59,210 bases of DNA from an uncultured Rhodospirillales bacterium (GTDB lineage Bacteria; Pseudomonadota; Alphaproteobacteria; Acetobacterales; Acetobacteraceae), in NCBI GenBank assembly GCA_903844135.1, contig CAIMSN010000064.1, positions 1 through 59,210 on the forward strand. The letters run 5' to 3'. Position 1 is the stretch's first letter. The number at the start of each line of letters is the position of its first letter. The translations under genes were made by a program, and so were the position numbers. Positions 28,165-35,565 of this stretch are shown here, one piece after another. The notes under the pieces were generated by a model. It was given only the letters and a program-made list of their open reading frames with translations. It made no database searches and had not been told where the DNA came from.

Positions 28165-29274
28165 TCAGCCGGCCCTGCCCTGCGGCGTGGCGTCGACCGG
28201 GTCCATCCGGACCCGGGTCCTGGGCAAAGAGGCGGGATACGTCTCCTGCAGGAAGGCGAGCATCGCCTCGCGCACGAAGCAGCGCAGGTCCCAGGTCTGC
28301 GGCGCGTTGCGGCCGCTGACCAGCATGCGGATCTCGACCGTGTTCTCCTTCATGTCGCTGACCTGGAGATTGACCACGTTGCCGTCCCAGAGCGGGGTGC
28401 GCCGGACCACCTCGCCGAGTTCGGCCCGGAGCCGCTCCACCGGCACGGCGTAGTCGAGATAGAAGAACACGCTGCCGATCAGCGATGCGGACTGGTGGGT
28501 CCAGTTCTGGAACGGCCTTTCCAGGAAATACGCGATCGGCAGGATCATGCGGCGCCAGTCCCAGAGCCGGACCACGACGTAGGTCGAGGTGATCTCTTCG
28601 ATCCATCCCCATTCGCCCTCGACGATCACCGCATCCTCGAGCCTGATCGGCTGGGTGATGGCGATCTGCACGCCGGCGATCAGGTTGGTCAGCAGCGGCC
28701 GCGCGGCGAGGCCGACGATCAGCGATGCGGCGCCAGCCGAGGCGAACAGGCTGAGCCCATACTGGCGCACCGGCTCGAACGTCATCAGCGCGGCCGACAC
28801 GGTCACGACCACCACCAGCAGATCCGCGGCGCGCTTGAGGATGCGGATCTGGGTGACGTGCTTGCGCGCGGTGAGATTGTCCTCTTCGCCGGTCTTGAAC
28901 CGGGCCATGTAGAGCTCTGCCGAGACCCGGATCGAGATGGAGGCCGCCCAGCCCAGCAGCAGCACGAACACCACCAGCAGCCCCTGGCCGACCGCGATGA
29001 ACGCCGTGTAGGACAGGCCCGCCGCCGGCAGTGCCGCACCGACCGCTACCACCACCACGAACAGCCTTGCCGGGCGCCGGATCGCCTTCAGGAAGGAGCG
29101 GAAGAAGGCCCGGCTCGGGTTGGGGATGCGCAGGAAGAGATCGATGATGATCTTGCTCGCCAGCAGGGCCGTCACCCCGGCCAGGGTCAGCACCAGCAGC
29201 GACGCCAGCGGCGCAGGCGCCCAGCTCAGCCAACTGCGGACCTCGCTCACATAAGTCAGAAAATCTTGCCGCAT
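28165..29274 (-). CDS. MscS-family mechanosensitive channel
   Basis: A 369-residue membrane protein with about four predicted membrane segments before the MscS pore helix (SLFASAGAASLIVGLAARPLLTNLIAG) and the beta domain (IEEITSTYVVVRLWDWRRMILPIAYF). The W-x-x-R-x-x-x-x-P motif is characteristic of the subfamily in which a tryptophan-rich strand ends the beta domain. It relieves osmotic downshock by opening under membrane tension. It stands alone between the DUF4167 gene (convergent) and tRNA-Met (divergent). Confidence 0.88.
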   Translation of the reverse strand: MRQDFLTYVSEVRSWLSWAPAPLASLLVLTLAGVTALLASKIIIDLFLRIPNPSRAFFRSFLKAIRRPARLFVVVVAVGAALPAAGLSYTAFIAVGQGLLVVFVLLLGWAASISIRVSAELYMARFKTGEEDNLTARKHVTQIRILKRAADLLVVVVTVSAALMTFEPVRQYGLSLFASAGAASLIVGLAARPLLTNLIAGVQIAITQPIRLEDAVIVEGEWGWIEEITSTYVVVRLWDWRRMILPIAYFLERPFQNWTHQSASLIGSVFFYLDYAVPVERLRAELGEVVRRTPLWDGNVVNLQVSDMKENTVEIRMLVSGRNAPQTWDLRCFVREAMLAFLQETYPASLPRTRVRMDPVDATPQGRAG

Positions 29275-29404
29275 GACGCCTCGTCGCTGGGGGCACTGCC
29301 GTGGAACGCCAGTCTAGCGGTTGGTTGCCCAGGGAGCAGTGAATCGGGGACGCGGCGGACCGGGGCACGCGCTGATCGGCGCACCAGCGAATATCGGGCC
29401 AACG

Positions 29405-29433
29405 TTGACTTGCCTCCGAGGGGTGGGTATTCG
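29405..29433 (+). promoter_or_regulatory. candidate sigma-70 promoter for tRNA-Met
   Basis: TTGACT (29405-29410), 17-bp spacer, TATTCG (29428-29433), ending 17 bp before the mature tRNA 5' end. The -35 is close to consensus and the -10 is weak, as is usual for high-GC genomes. Confidence 0.5.
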
Positions 29434-29450
29434 ACCGCTCCCGGCGCGTT

Positions 29451-29525
29451 GGCGGCGTAGCTCAGCGGTAGAGCAGGGGAATCATAATCCCTTGGTCGGC
29501 GGTTCAAATCCGTCCGCCGCTACCA
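29451..29525 (+). tRNA. tRNA-Met (anticodon CAT), CCA encoded
   Basis: A 75-nt cloverleaf. Acceptor GGCGGCG pairs with CGCCGCT (G-U at 1:72), and the D-arm GCTC-AGCGGTA-GAGC is regular. The anticodon stem GGGGA/TCCCT holds loop ATCATAA, giving CAT, and the T-loop is TTCAAAT, with CCA encoded. The anticodon stem lacks the three G-C pairs of initiator tRNA, and the overall sequence resembles alphaproteobacterial elongator tRNA-Met. A tRNA-Ile2 with lysidine at C34 has the same gene anticodon and is not fully excluded. Confidence 0.85.
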
Positions 29526-29714
29526 CCGCGCCGGTTCCCGCATGCAACCGCGACGCCCGAGGCGGTGACGGCCACGCATTCTGTTGCACGCATCATGCAT
29601 GACCGCCGACCCCCATCAGGGTGTTCGAACAAAGCGACATTAAGGCCCCCGTCTGGCGGCGCGATGACGATGCCGCGGCTGTCGTTGCGCGATCGCCTCG
29701 AAGCGCGTTCACTT

Positions 29715-29728
29715 CCCCCGTAGGGGAA
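29715..29728 (+). promoter_or_regulatory. small inverted repeat over the autotransporter ribosome-binding site
   Basis: TTCCCC-CGTA-GGGGAA occupies the 20 bp before ATG 29736. The GGGGAA arm is also the likely Shine-Dalgarno, so this hairpin would hide it. Short and unverified. Confidence 0.3.
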
Positions 29729-29735
29729 TCGTGCC

Positions 29736-31580
29736 ATGCTCAAAAAAAAGGCCCGCATAACGGGCTCGATCGTCACAGGGTTCGTCATGCTGTCGATGCC
29801 GCTCCAGGCCCACGCCGCCGGGTCGGTCTGGGCGTTCGGCGACAGTCTGGCCGATAACGGCAACATCGCGCGCATCATTCCGGGCTTCAGCTATGGGCCC
29901 GGCTACGACGGCGCCAGGTTCTCGAACGGGCCGGTCTATGTTGAGTACCTGCCGGCCTTGATCCATCAGGCGTTCGTCGCCTCGAACGACAAGGCGGTCG
30001 GCGGCGCCTATGCCGGCACCGGCAATCTGGTCGGCGCGTTCCTGCCCGGCACCGCCACCGAGATCGCCAGCTTCGCCTCGGCCGGCGGGCGGTTCGCCCC
30101 ACAGGACACGGTCCTGCTGTCGGCCGGCCCGAATGATTATTTCGGGATCGTGCGGGACGCCGGGAGCGGTCCGATCGATCAGACGGCGGAGACGGTCCGC
30201 GTGCTCGGCGACATCAAGGCCGATGCCACCAGCCTGATCGGGCTCGGAGCAAGAAAGCTTGTGGTGCTGAACGTACCCGATCTCGGGCTGACGCCGTCCT
30301 ATCAGGGGGACGCCGCGGCTACCGCGCTCGCCGCCGCCAACAACGCCGCGCTGCCCGGCGTGCTGACCCCCCTGTCCGGCCACGGCACCAACATCTATGT
30401 CGTCGACCTGCAGCGCCTGCTCAACGAGACGGTCGCCGATCCTTCCCGGTTCGGCCTGACCGATGTGGTGCACGCCTGCGCGCTGACGCCGGCCTGTCTC
30501 GCCGCCAGTCCAGCGGTGCAGGACCAGACCCTGTTCTGGGACGGGGTGCATCCCAACACCGCCGTGCATGCGGTGATCGCCCGGGTGATCGCCAACGAGC
30601 TCGGCGCCGTGGATGCGATCGGGGCGCAGGCGCAGCTCACGCTCGCCGTCGCGCAATCTTTCACTGACCGGCTGGTCGCCCGGCTGCAGCTTCACCGCGA
30701 CCCCGCCGGCGGCCAGGGCACTGTGGGGGCCGCCGGCCCGGTCTCGTTCTTCCTGCAGGCCGACCAGCTCTCCGGGCATTTCGATGGGCACGGCGGCCAG
30801 GACGATTTCAGCGACGACATCGTCGCCACCACCGCCGGTGCGCAAATCGGCATCGGCCAGCATGCCCTGGCCGGACTCGCGTTTGGCTACAGCCGCGCCA
30901 GTGCCGGCGCGTCCGACCTCAACGGCATGCGGGACGCGGTCGGGCTGCGCTACGACGCCTATCATGCCGGGCTATACGGAGAGCTGGAGAAAGCCGGCGC
31001 ATTCGTCGACCTTGCCGGCTCATACGTGATCTATCGCGATCCGAAGAGTAGCCGCCCGGGTCTGTTTCCCGGCGAGCAGTTGACCGGCGCACCGAACGCG
31101 CAGGGCGGCACCGTCACGGCGGCGATCGGCTACCGTTTGCGTCACGGACCGTTCCGCGTCGGACCGGTCGCCAGGCTCGGCTACGCGCATATCGATCTCG
31201 ATTCCTACACCGAACAGGGCGAGCCGGTACTGACCCAGCATGTCGGCGCGCAAAGCGTCGACAGCCTGATCGGCCGCGCCGGCCTGGAGGCCGACACCGC
31301 CATCGACCTGACGCTGGGCAGGCTGCAGCCGCATCTCGCGCTCGACGTGGCGCGTGAGTTTCTCGATGGTAGCCGCACGCTTTCGACCAGCTTCACCAGC
31401 ATCGGCATTCCGCTCTCCACCCGGCTGCCGGGCTTCGGCGGCACCTATGGCGTCGGCGGCATCGGCGTGTCGCTGGCCCTGGCGCATGGCGGCCTCGTCG
31501 ATCTCGGCGTCGAGAGCAGCTTCGGACGACGCGACGTCGAACAGCGGGACGTCACGCTGAGCGGACGCATCGCCTTCTAA
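29736..31580 (+). CDS. SGNH/GDSL esterase autotransporter
   Basis: A 614-residue outer-membrane autotransporter. A signal peptide (cleavage near AHA-AG) precedes the GDSL hydrolase passenger: block I WAFGDSLADNGN with catalytic Ser, an NDYFG block, and block V with DGVHPNTAVH (catalytic Asp and His). The C-terminal about 270 residues alternate hydrophobic and polar strands and end in Phe (GRIAF), as for an autotransporter beta barrel. Homologues such as EstA display a lipase/esterase on the cell surface. It may hydrolyse lipids or act in surface behaviour; substrate is unknown. RBS GGGGAA precedes ATG 29736. Confidence 0.88.
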   Translation: MLKKKARITGSIVTGFVMLSMPLQAHAAGSVWAFGDSLADNGNIARIIPGFSYGPGYDGARFSNGPVYVEYLPALIHQAFVASNDKAVGGAYAGTGNLVGAFLPGTATEIASFASAGGRFAPQDTVLLSAGPNDYFGIVRDAGSGPIDQTAETVRVLGDIKADATSLIGLGARKLVVLNVPDLGLTPSYQGDAAATALAAANNAALPGVLTPLSGHGTNIYVVDLQRLLNETVADPSRFGLTDVVHACALTPACLAASPAVQDQTLFWDGVHPNTAVHAVIARVIANELGAVDAIGAQAQLTLAVAQSFTDRLVARLQLHRDPAGGQGTVGAAGPVSFFLQADQLSGHFDGHGGQDDFSDDIVATTAGAQIGIGQHALAGLAFGYSRASAGASDLNGMRDAVGLRYDAYHAGLYGELEKAGAFVDLAGSYVIYRDPKSSRPGLFPGEQLTGAPNAQGGTVTAAIGYRLRHGPFRVGPVARLGYAHIDLDSYTEQGEPVLTQHVGAQSVDSLIGRAGLEADTAIDLTLGRLQPHLALDVAREFLDGSRTLSTSFTSIGIPLSTRLPGFGGTYGVGGIGVSLALAHGGLVDLGVESSFGRRDVEQRDVTLSGRIAF

Positions 31581-31631
31581 TCGCACCCTCGAGCAGGTGA
31601 AACGTTTTCAGAGCGACATGATGTTTATCGT

Positions 31632-31674
31632 TTGAGTGGACCCGGTTGGGTCGGTATTATTGTCATCATACCGA
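31632..31674 (+). promoter_or_regulatory. strong sigma-70-like promoter with two operator-like palindromes
   Basis: TTGAGT (31632-31637), exactly 17 bp, TATTAT (31655-31660). The spacer contains GACCC-GGTT-GGGTC (31639-31652). A second perfect inverted repeat, TCGGTAT-(10 nt)-ATACCGA (31651-31657 and 31668-31674), covers the -10 and the expected start point near 31667. Palindromes at these positions are typical repressor sites. Transcription would proceed through a short leader into the terminator at 31726-31752 and then the hydrolase gene. Confidence 0.6.
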
Positions 31675-31725
31675 TGTCTGCGCGTTCCGAACGCCCCACG
31701 AGACAGACATCGCCGCTTCCCGTTC

Positions 31726-31752
31726 AAGCCGCCCTCCCGGGCGGCTTTTTTT
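31726..31752 (+). terminator. intrinsic terminator in the leader of the hydrolase cassette
   Basis: AAGCCGCCC (31726-31734), loop TCCC, GGGCGGCTT (31739-31747), then a run of seven T (31746-31752): a textbook rho-independent terminator. It lies about 60 bp after the promoter at 31632-31660 and 18 bp before the next start codon. It could end transcripts from the autotransporter gene, define a small RNA of about 85 nt, or work as an attenuator for the cassette. Confidence 0.85.
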
Positions 31753-31770
31753 ATGCCCGGAGCGTCGCGC

Positions 31771-32271
31771 ATGAGTTTCGACATGAGTTCGCCGCGTCTC
31801 GTGCTGGCCGGCACCGCCTACGGAGAATGTCGCGGCGGCGGACGCACCGGCATGGAGAACGTCTTGTCGGTCGTGATCAATCGCTGGCGCGCCGGGTGGG
31901 CAGCGACCCCGCTCGCCGTCTGTCTGGCCACCCGGCAGTTCTCCTGCTGGGACGATGCCAACCGCGCCGCGATCGTCGCCGCATCGATGCGCGACCAGCA
32001 GAGCTGGGACATCGCCCTCTCGGTGGCTGCTTCCGCGCTCGAAGGGACGCTGCCGGTGCGGACCGGGGACGCGGACAGCTACTACGCGCTGAGCATGGCC
32101 AGGCCGCCATACTGGGCGCGCCCTCCCGCCCTGCATGTCTGCTCCGACCGCTGGCACAGCTTCTGGCGCGTCCATCCGCGACCGGCGGCCGATGCCCCAA
32201 CAACAGATGCCCCGGCCGCCGACGCGCTGAACGACGCCGAATACCACGCGATCCTGGAGGACCATTCATGA
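31771..32271 (+). CDS. SleB-type cell wall hydrolase, no signal peptide
   Basis: A 166-residue protein with the cell-wall-hydrolase (SleB/CwlJ) domain: RLVLAGTAYGECRGGG with probable catalytic Glu19, then ENVLSVVINRWRAGW, ATRQFSCWDD, and 'SYYALSMARPPYW' followed by HVCSDRWHSFWRV. Members are lytic transglycosylases acting on peptidoglycan, in spore germination and in many phages and prophages. There is no signal peptide, although the target is outside the membrane, which is a phage endolysin trait. ATG 31771 was chosen because any earlier start would place coding sequence across the intrinsic terminator. Its stop overlaps the next start (ATGA). Confidence 0.82.
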   Translation: MSFDMSSPRLVLAGTAYGECRGGGRTGMENVLSVVINRWRAGWAATPLAVCLATRQFSCWDDANRAAIVAASMRDQQSWDIALSVAASALEGTLPVRTGDADSYYALSMARPPYWARPPALHVCSDRWHSFWRVHPRPAADAPTTDAPAADALNDAEYHAILEDHS

Positions 32272-32618
32272 GTGCAGCACTGACTTCTTCCAAGACGGCC
32301 GAATCCGGGCCGACGTTGCGCATGCTCGGCCAACGCCTGTTCGACTGGTCCAGGCAGCCCTCGACGCAAGCCGGGCTGAGCCTGTTTCTCGGCGGCTGCG
32401 TCCTGGCCTGGGCGCATCCGTTTCCCGCCGCAGAGGGCATCGCCGCGACCGTGATTGCCGCCAGCCTGCCGAAACTCTGGCCCGACAACAGCACCGACGC
32501 GATCCGCAACCAGGCGCTGTCGACCGCGATCGCGCATGCCGCGGTGACGCGCAGCGCCGCCGATCTCGAACGGCTGGCACAGACGGCGATCGAGGCCTCG
32601 GTCCCGGTCAAATCGTAA
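32268..32618 (+). CDS. small holin-like membrane protein
   Basis: A 116-residue protein of unrecognised family. A polar N-terminus is followed by one or two closely spaced hydrophobic stretches around residues 34-50 and 56-68 (LSLFLGGCVLAWA; GIAATVIAASL), then an amphipathic Ala-rich C-terminal half. Size, layout and the ATGA overlap with the peptidoglycan hydrolase gene resemble phage holin/endolysin pairs. No holin family match can be claimed by eye, so the role is inference. GGAGG precedes the start. Confidence 0.5.
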   Translation: MSAALTSSKTAESGPTLRMLGQRLFDWSRQPSTQAGLSLFLGGCVLAWAHPFPAAEGIAATVIAASLPKLWPDNSTDAIRNQALSTAIAHAAVTRSAADLERLAQTAIEASVPVKS

Positions 32619-32646
32619 ATCCCTGAAACAGACAAAAGGAATTTCC

Positions 32647-33204
32647 ATGATTTCTCAGTTCTCGCGCCGCTCTCTGCTTCGTCTGGCGATGCTGTCCGGC
32701 AGCGCCATGCTCGCCGCCTGTGCCGTGACCCAGAACGGCAGCATCACCACCGTGACGCTCGACACCGCGCGCATCGTCACCGACGGGCGCGCCATCGTCG
32801 GCGCGCTGGACGGCGTGCTGGCCATCCCCGCGATCGCAACGCTGCTCGGTGCCAACCTGGTGACGGCGGAGGCGGCGCTGCACGCGGCGGATCTCGCTCT
32901 GAGCGAAATCCAGACTCTGACCGGCGGCGCCGTCACCGTCTCGATCGACACCGCGCGGGTGCAGACGCTGGTCTTGTCGCTGCTCGGCGACGTGCAGAGC
33001 GTGCTGGGTCTGCTGCAGGGCGCGCTGCCGTCGCTGCCGGCCGCCCTGTCGGTGGTGGCGACCGAACTGTCCACGGCGATCGACGCGGTGCGCACCCTGA
33101 TCCCGCTGGTGCAGCTCGCCGCCGGGCTGGTCGGATCGGCGCCGGCCGCACCGTCGATGACCGAGGCCCAGGCGCTGGCGATCGCCGCGCGCGCAGCGCG
33201 CTGA
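32647..33204 (+). CDS. lipoprotein with twin-arginine-like signal, unknown function
   Basis: A 185-residue protein. The N-terminus SRRSLLRLAMLSGSAMLAAC combines an RR-containing n-region with a lipobox (LAAC), so a lipidated and possibly Tat-exported protein is predicted. The rest is a long run of Ala/Leu/Thr/Val-rich helices without charge clusters, with no recognised domain. It sits between the holin-like gene (28 bp upstream) and the protease gene. In phage lysis modules a lipoprotein in this place is often a spanin subunit; no spanin signature is visible, so this is only a suggestion. Confidence 0.6.
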   Translation: MISQFSRRSLLRLAMLSGSAMLAACAVTQNGSITTVTLDTARIVTDGRAIVGALDGVLAIPAIATLLGANLVTAEAALHAADLALSEIQTLTGGAVTVSIDTARVQTLVLSLLGDVQSVLGLLQGALPSLPAALSVVATELSTAIDAVRTLIPLVQLAAGLVGSAPAAPSMTEAQALAIAARAAR

Positions 33205-33281
33205 GTCGGATGTCGCGCGCAGCGCGCTGAATCGGACATCGCGCAGCGCGCTGAATCGGACATCGCGCGCAGCGCGCCGGG
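33188..33281 (+). repeat. three and a half tandem 26-bp GC-rich palindromic units
   Basis: Units at 33188-33213, 33214-33239, 33240-33263 (2 bp shorter) and a partial one at 33264-33281. Each contains the near-palindrome CGCGCGCAGCGCGC followed by TGAATCGGACAT. The first unit overlaps the stop codon of the lipoprotein gene. RNA from each unit could form a strong GC hairpin. Confidence 0.85.
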
Positions 33282-33311
33282 TGTTCCCCGGCACAGACAA
33301 GGAGTGTTCGC

Positions 33312-34118
33312 GTGACATCATCGCCGCGTCTCCGGCTCGGCAAGAAGCCGGCCGTCCTCGATCGCCGCACGCCCAGGCTCGGCGACATGCTGGCGGCGCA
33401 TCTGCCGGCTCCCCCCGACGCCTGCGATCATGGTGCCGCTCTCGGCGGCTGGAAGCTCTGGCGCAACGGCGACCAGCTCTCCGGTCGCGGCCGGACCATG
33501 CCCGGCCTCGGCGACTGCACCGCGGTCGGCGTCGCCAGCGCCATCCGGGTGATGACCGCCGGACGCGGCGGCGAGATCGAGCTCACCGACGACCAGGTGG
33601 TCCGGATCTACCAGGATAACGGCTACGACCCGGATCGTCCGGCGACCGACCAGGGCGCCGTGGAGCTCGACGTGCTGAATCGCTGGTGCGAGGTCGGCTA
33701 TGGCGTCGGCCGTCAGGCGCCCGACGTGCTGACCGCCTACGGCGCGGTCAATCCGCAATCCTCCGACGGCGTGCGGCGGGCGATCGCCATGCTGGGCGGG
33801 CTCTATGTCGGGCTCGGTCTGCCGGACTACGCGCTGGCGCAGCAGAGCGACTGGACGGTGCGCGCCACGCCGGCGCCGATCGCCGGCGGCCATGCCGTGT
33901 TCCTGCACGGCTACGATCGCGACTGGCTCTATCTCAATAGCTGGGGCGAGCGGAAGCGCATGGATTGGGGCTTCTTCCGCGCCTATTGCGACGAGGCGTA
34001 CGGGCTGCTGTCGCGCGACTGGCTCGATACCGCCGGCCGCACGCCGATGCGGGAGAGCTTCGACACCGTCGCGGCCGAGCTCAGGGCGGCGGAACCCGAC
34101 GCCGCCCTGGCGGCATGA
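33312..34118 (+). CDS. papain-fold (C1-like) cysteine protease, no signal peptide
   Basis: A 268-residue protein with all three papain-type active-site regions: Cys69 in GLGDCTAVGVASAI, His194 in AGGHAVFLHGYD and Asn209 in YLNSWGERK. The last part (WGFFRAYCDEAYGLLSRDW) matches the end of C1-like domains. There is no signal peptide or prodomain, so the enzyme is either cytoplasmic or released by non-Sec means. GTG 33312 is preceded by AAGGAG. The stop overlaps the next start (ATGA). Possible roles are processing or degradation of cell-envelope or prey proteins; substrate is unknown. Confidence 0.82.
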   Translation: MTSSPRLRLGKKPAVLDRRTPRLGDMLAAHLPAPPDACDHGAALGGWKLWRNGDQLSGRGRTMPGLGDCTAVGVASAIRVMTAGRGGEIELTDDQVVRIYQDNGYDPDRPATDQGAVELDVLNRWCEVGYGVGRQAPDVLTAYGAVNPQSSDGVRRAIAMLGGLYVGLGLPDYALAQQSDWTVRATPAPIAGGHAVFLHGYDRDWLYLNSWGERKRMDWGFFRAYCDEAYGLLSRDWLDTAGRTPMRESFDTVAAELRAAEPDAALAA

Positions 34119-34636
34119 GAGCGGTCGCGACGCGCGCCCGGCGCCGCCTTTGGCCCCTCCTTTCGCCCCTCTTTCCGCCCGCCTTTTTGTCGGCCTTCCT
34201 GTGTCTGGCTCTGGCGGGATGCGGCACCCTGCAGGCCTATCGCGCCAGGACCGCGCTGCTCGGCGCGACCGAGCCGGACATCGTCTCGTGCATGGGCGTG
34301 CCGGCGGAGAAGCAGTATCTCGGTCCGGGCCAGTCGGTGCTGCAATGGGACTACGCGCAGACCGGCACCGACGTCGATCTCGAGTTCGGGCTCTATTCCC
34401 TGAGGCTCGGCCGGCCCGGCCTCTGCCACGCCGCGATCCGGTTCGATCGCGGCGTGGTGCGGGCGGTGCATTTCACCGGTGCCGCCATCACGCCGACCGA
34501 TCCGGACAGCATCTGTGGCCGGCTGGTGCATGACTGCCTGTATCATCGCGAGCTGACCGCGCTGCCGGCCGATTTCGACCCTCAGGCGGTGCTGGAAGGC
34601 CGGCCGACCCCGCACGCCGCCGCTCCGGAACCCTGA
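34115..34636 (+). CDS. lipoprotein, weakly SmpA/BamE-like
   Basis: A 173-residue protein with a basic N-terminus, a long hydrophobic segment and lipobox LAGC (Cys about 36). The mature part has 'LLGATEPDIVSCMGVPAEKQ' and 'SVLQWDYAQ', reminiscent of the SmpA/OmlA fold (helix, G-x-P turn, strand with W-x-Y), plus several cysteines. Coupled to the protease gene by ATGA, so it may anchor, escort or inhibit the protease; that is inference. An intrinsic terminator follows directly. Confidence 0.65.
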   Translation: MRAVATRARRRLWPLLSPLFPPAFLSAFLCLALAGCGTLQAYRARTALLGATEPDIVSCMGVPAEKQYLGPGQSVLQWDYAQTGTDVDLEFGLYSLRLGRPGLCHAAIRFDRGVVRAVHFTGAAITPTDPDSICGRLVHDCLYHRELTALPADFDPQAVLEGRPTPHAAAPEP

Positions 34637-34640
34637 CAGC

Positions 34641-34681
34641 GCCGCCGCCCGCACCCGCAAGGGGGACGGGCGGCGGCTTTT
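34641..34681 (+). terminator. intrinsic terminator ending the cassette
   Basis: An 11-bp GC stem, GCCGCCGCCCG (34641-34651) with CGGGCGGCGGC (34667-34677), a 15-nt loop and TTTT. It begins 4 bp after the lipoprotein stop and closes the rightward unit. Confidence 0.8.
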
Positions 34682-34696
34682 CGCGTTCGGGGTCGC

Positions 34697-34978
34697 TCAG
34701 ACGGCCAAGCCGGCGGACGGCGTTCCCAGCAGCGCATGCAGCAGCAGGATCAGCAGCACCAGTCCGATCAGGATCGCGAACAGCCTGCCGAACAGGCGGA
34801 AGGCGGCGACGATCAGCAGCAGCAGCAGGACCAGAAGCAGGGCGCTCTGGAGTTCGCCGGTGATGCCGATCGCCGTCAGCGCCTGGCGGGCGGCGCCCTC
34901 GATCACGCCGATCGCCGCGGTGACGAGGCCGAACAGCCAGACGATGGCGCCGACGAGCAGGGTCAGGAACTGGTGCAT
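34697..34978 (-). CDS. small integral membrane protein
   Basis: A 93-residue, extremely hydrophobic protein with probably three membrane helices: LTLLVGAIVWLFGLVTAAIGV, then a Leu/Val run around 45-58, and ILIGLVLLILLLHALLG. Only a few charged residues. Unrecognised family. Convergent with the cassette terminator and divergent from the DoxX-like gene. Confidence 0.55.
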   Translation of the reverse strand: MHQFLTLLVGAIVWLFGLVTAAIGVIEGAARQALTAIGITGELQSALLLVLLLLLIVAAFRLFGRLFAILIGLVLLILLLHALLGTPSAGLAV

Positions 34979-35116
34979 GGTCTCTCCGGAGCCGGAACGT
35001 TCAAATCCAGACCGCTCTTGTCATCGAAAAGCGCAGACCGATCAAACGGGCGGCGCCGGGCGAAACTCGCCCGCCGCACCGAAGTTCAGGGTGTCTCTGA
35101 TCAGCAGGAGTGTCGT

Positions 35117-35461
35117 ATGTCCAGTTCGAACCACGCGGGCTCGTCTCCCTCGCTCTGGAACACGCTGGTGGGGCTGGCCTTCGCTTCCGCCGGCATCGCC
35201 AAGCTGATCCCGCTCGAATCCGAAGAGGCGCTGTTCAGGAGCTGGGGCTGGACCCGGCGCGACATGCAGACCATCGGCGCCGCCGAATTGCTGGGTGCGG
35301 CGATGCTGGTCACCCGGCCGACCAGGATGCTCGGCGCGGCGTTGCTGACCAGCAGCTCGGTCTGCATCCTGACCACCGAGCTGCGCCACGGCAACGACGC
35401 CCTGGTCACGCCGCGCATGGGCCTGCTGGCGGCGGCGATCAGCGGATTCCTCGGCCGCTAG
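35117..35461 (+). CDS. DoxX-like small membrane protein
   Basis: A 114-residue protein with four predicted membrane helices: LVGLAFASAGIAKLIPL, then 'IGAAELLGAAMLV', 'MLGAALLTSSSVCIL' and 'GLLAAAISGFLG'. The first helix followed by an acidic/aromatic loop is typical of DoxX-like proteins, which appear near redox or quinone functions but lack a clear role. GGAG precedes ATG 35117. Its TAG stop is formed by the CTAG end of the 108-bp repeat. Confidence 0.65.
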   Translation: MSSSNHAGSSPSLWNTLVGLAFASAGIAKLIPLESEEALFRSWGWTRRDMQTIGAAELLGAAMLVTRPTRMLGAALLTSSSVCILTTELRHGNDALVTPRMGLLAAAISGFLGR

Positions 35462-35565
35462 AGCACGGTCCGTTCGCCTTGGCTCACGCCCCGTGCTCTA
35501 GCTTGTTGTTTCAGCGAGCATCTCTATCTGATCAAACGATTCCGTTCGATCGGATGATGCTCTAG
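35458..35565. repeat. 108-bp dispersed repeat, copy 2
   Basis: Near-identical to 25821-25928. It lies exactly between two converging genes: its left CTAG gives the TAG stop of the DoxX-like gene (35459-35461), and its right CTAG gives, on the other strand, the TAG stop of the DUF3253 gene (35562-35564). Confidence 0.9.

Noticed and set aside
29451-29525. Initiator tRNA-fMet
   Set aside because: The anticodon stem lacks the three consecutive G-C pairs of initiators, and 1:72 is G-U, not the initiator C-A type mismatch.
31636-31770. An upstream extension of the SleB hydrolase frame (starting at ATG 31636)
   Set aside because: It would place coding sequence over the promoter -10, the palindromes and the intrinsic terminator, and adds no domain sequence.
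33188-33281. CRISPR-like repeats
   Set aside because: The units are contiguous with no spacers and no cas gene is present.
31771-34636. Calling the cassette a prophage
   Set aside because: No integrase, terminase, capsid or tail gene is visible, and neither flanking att-like repeats nor a tRNA insertion junction were found; only lysis-like genes are present.
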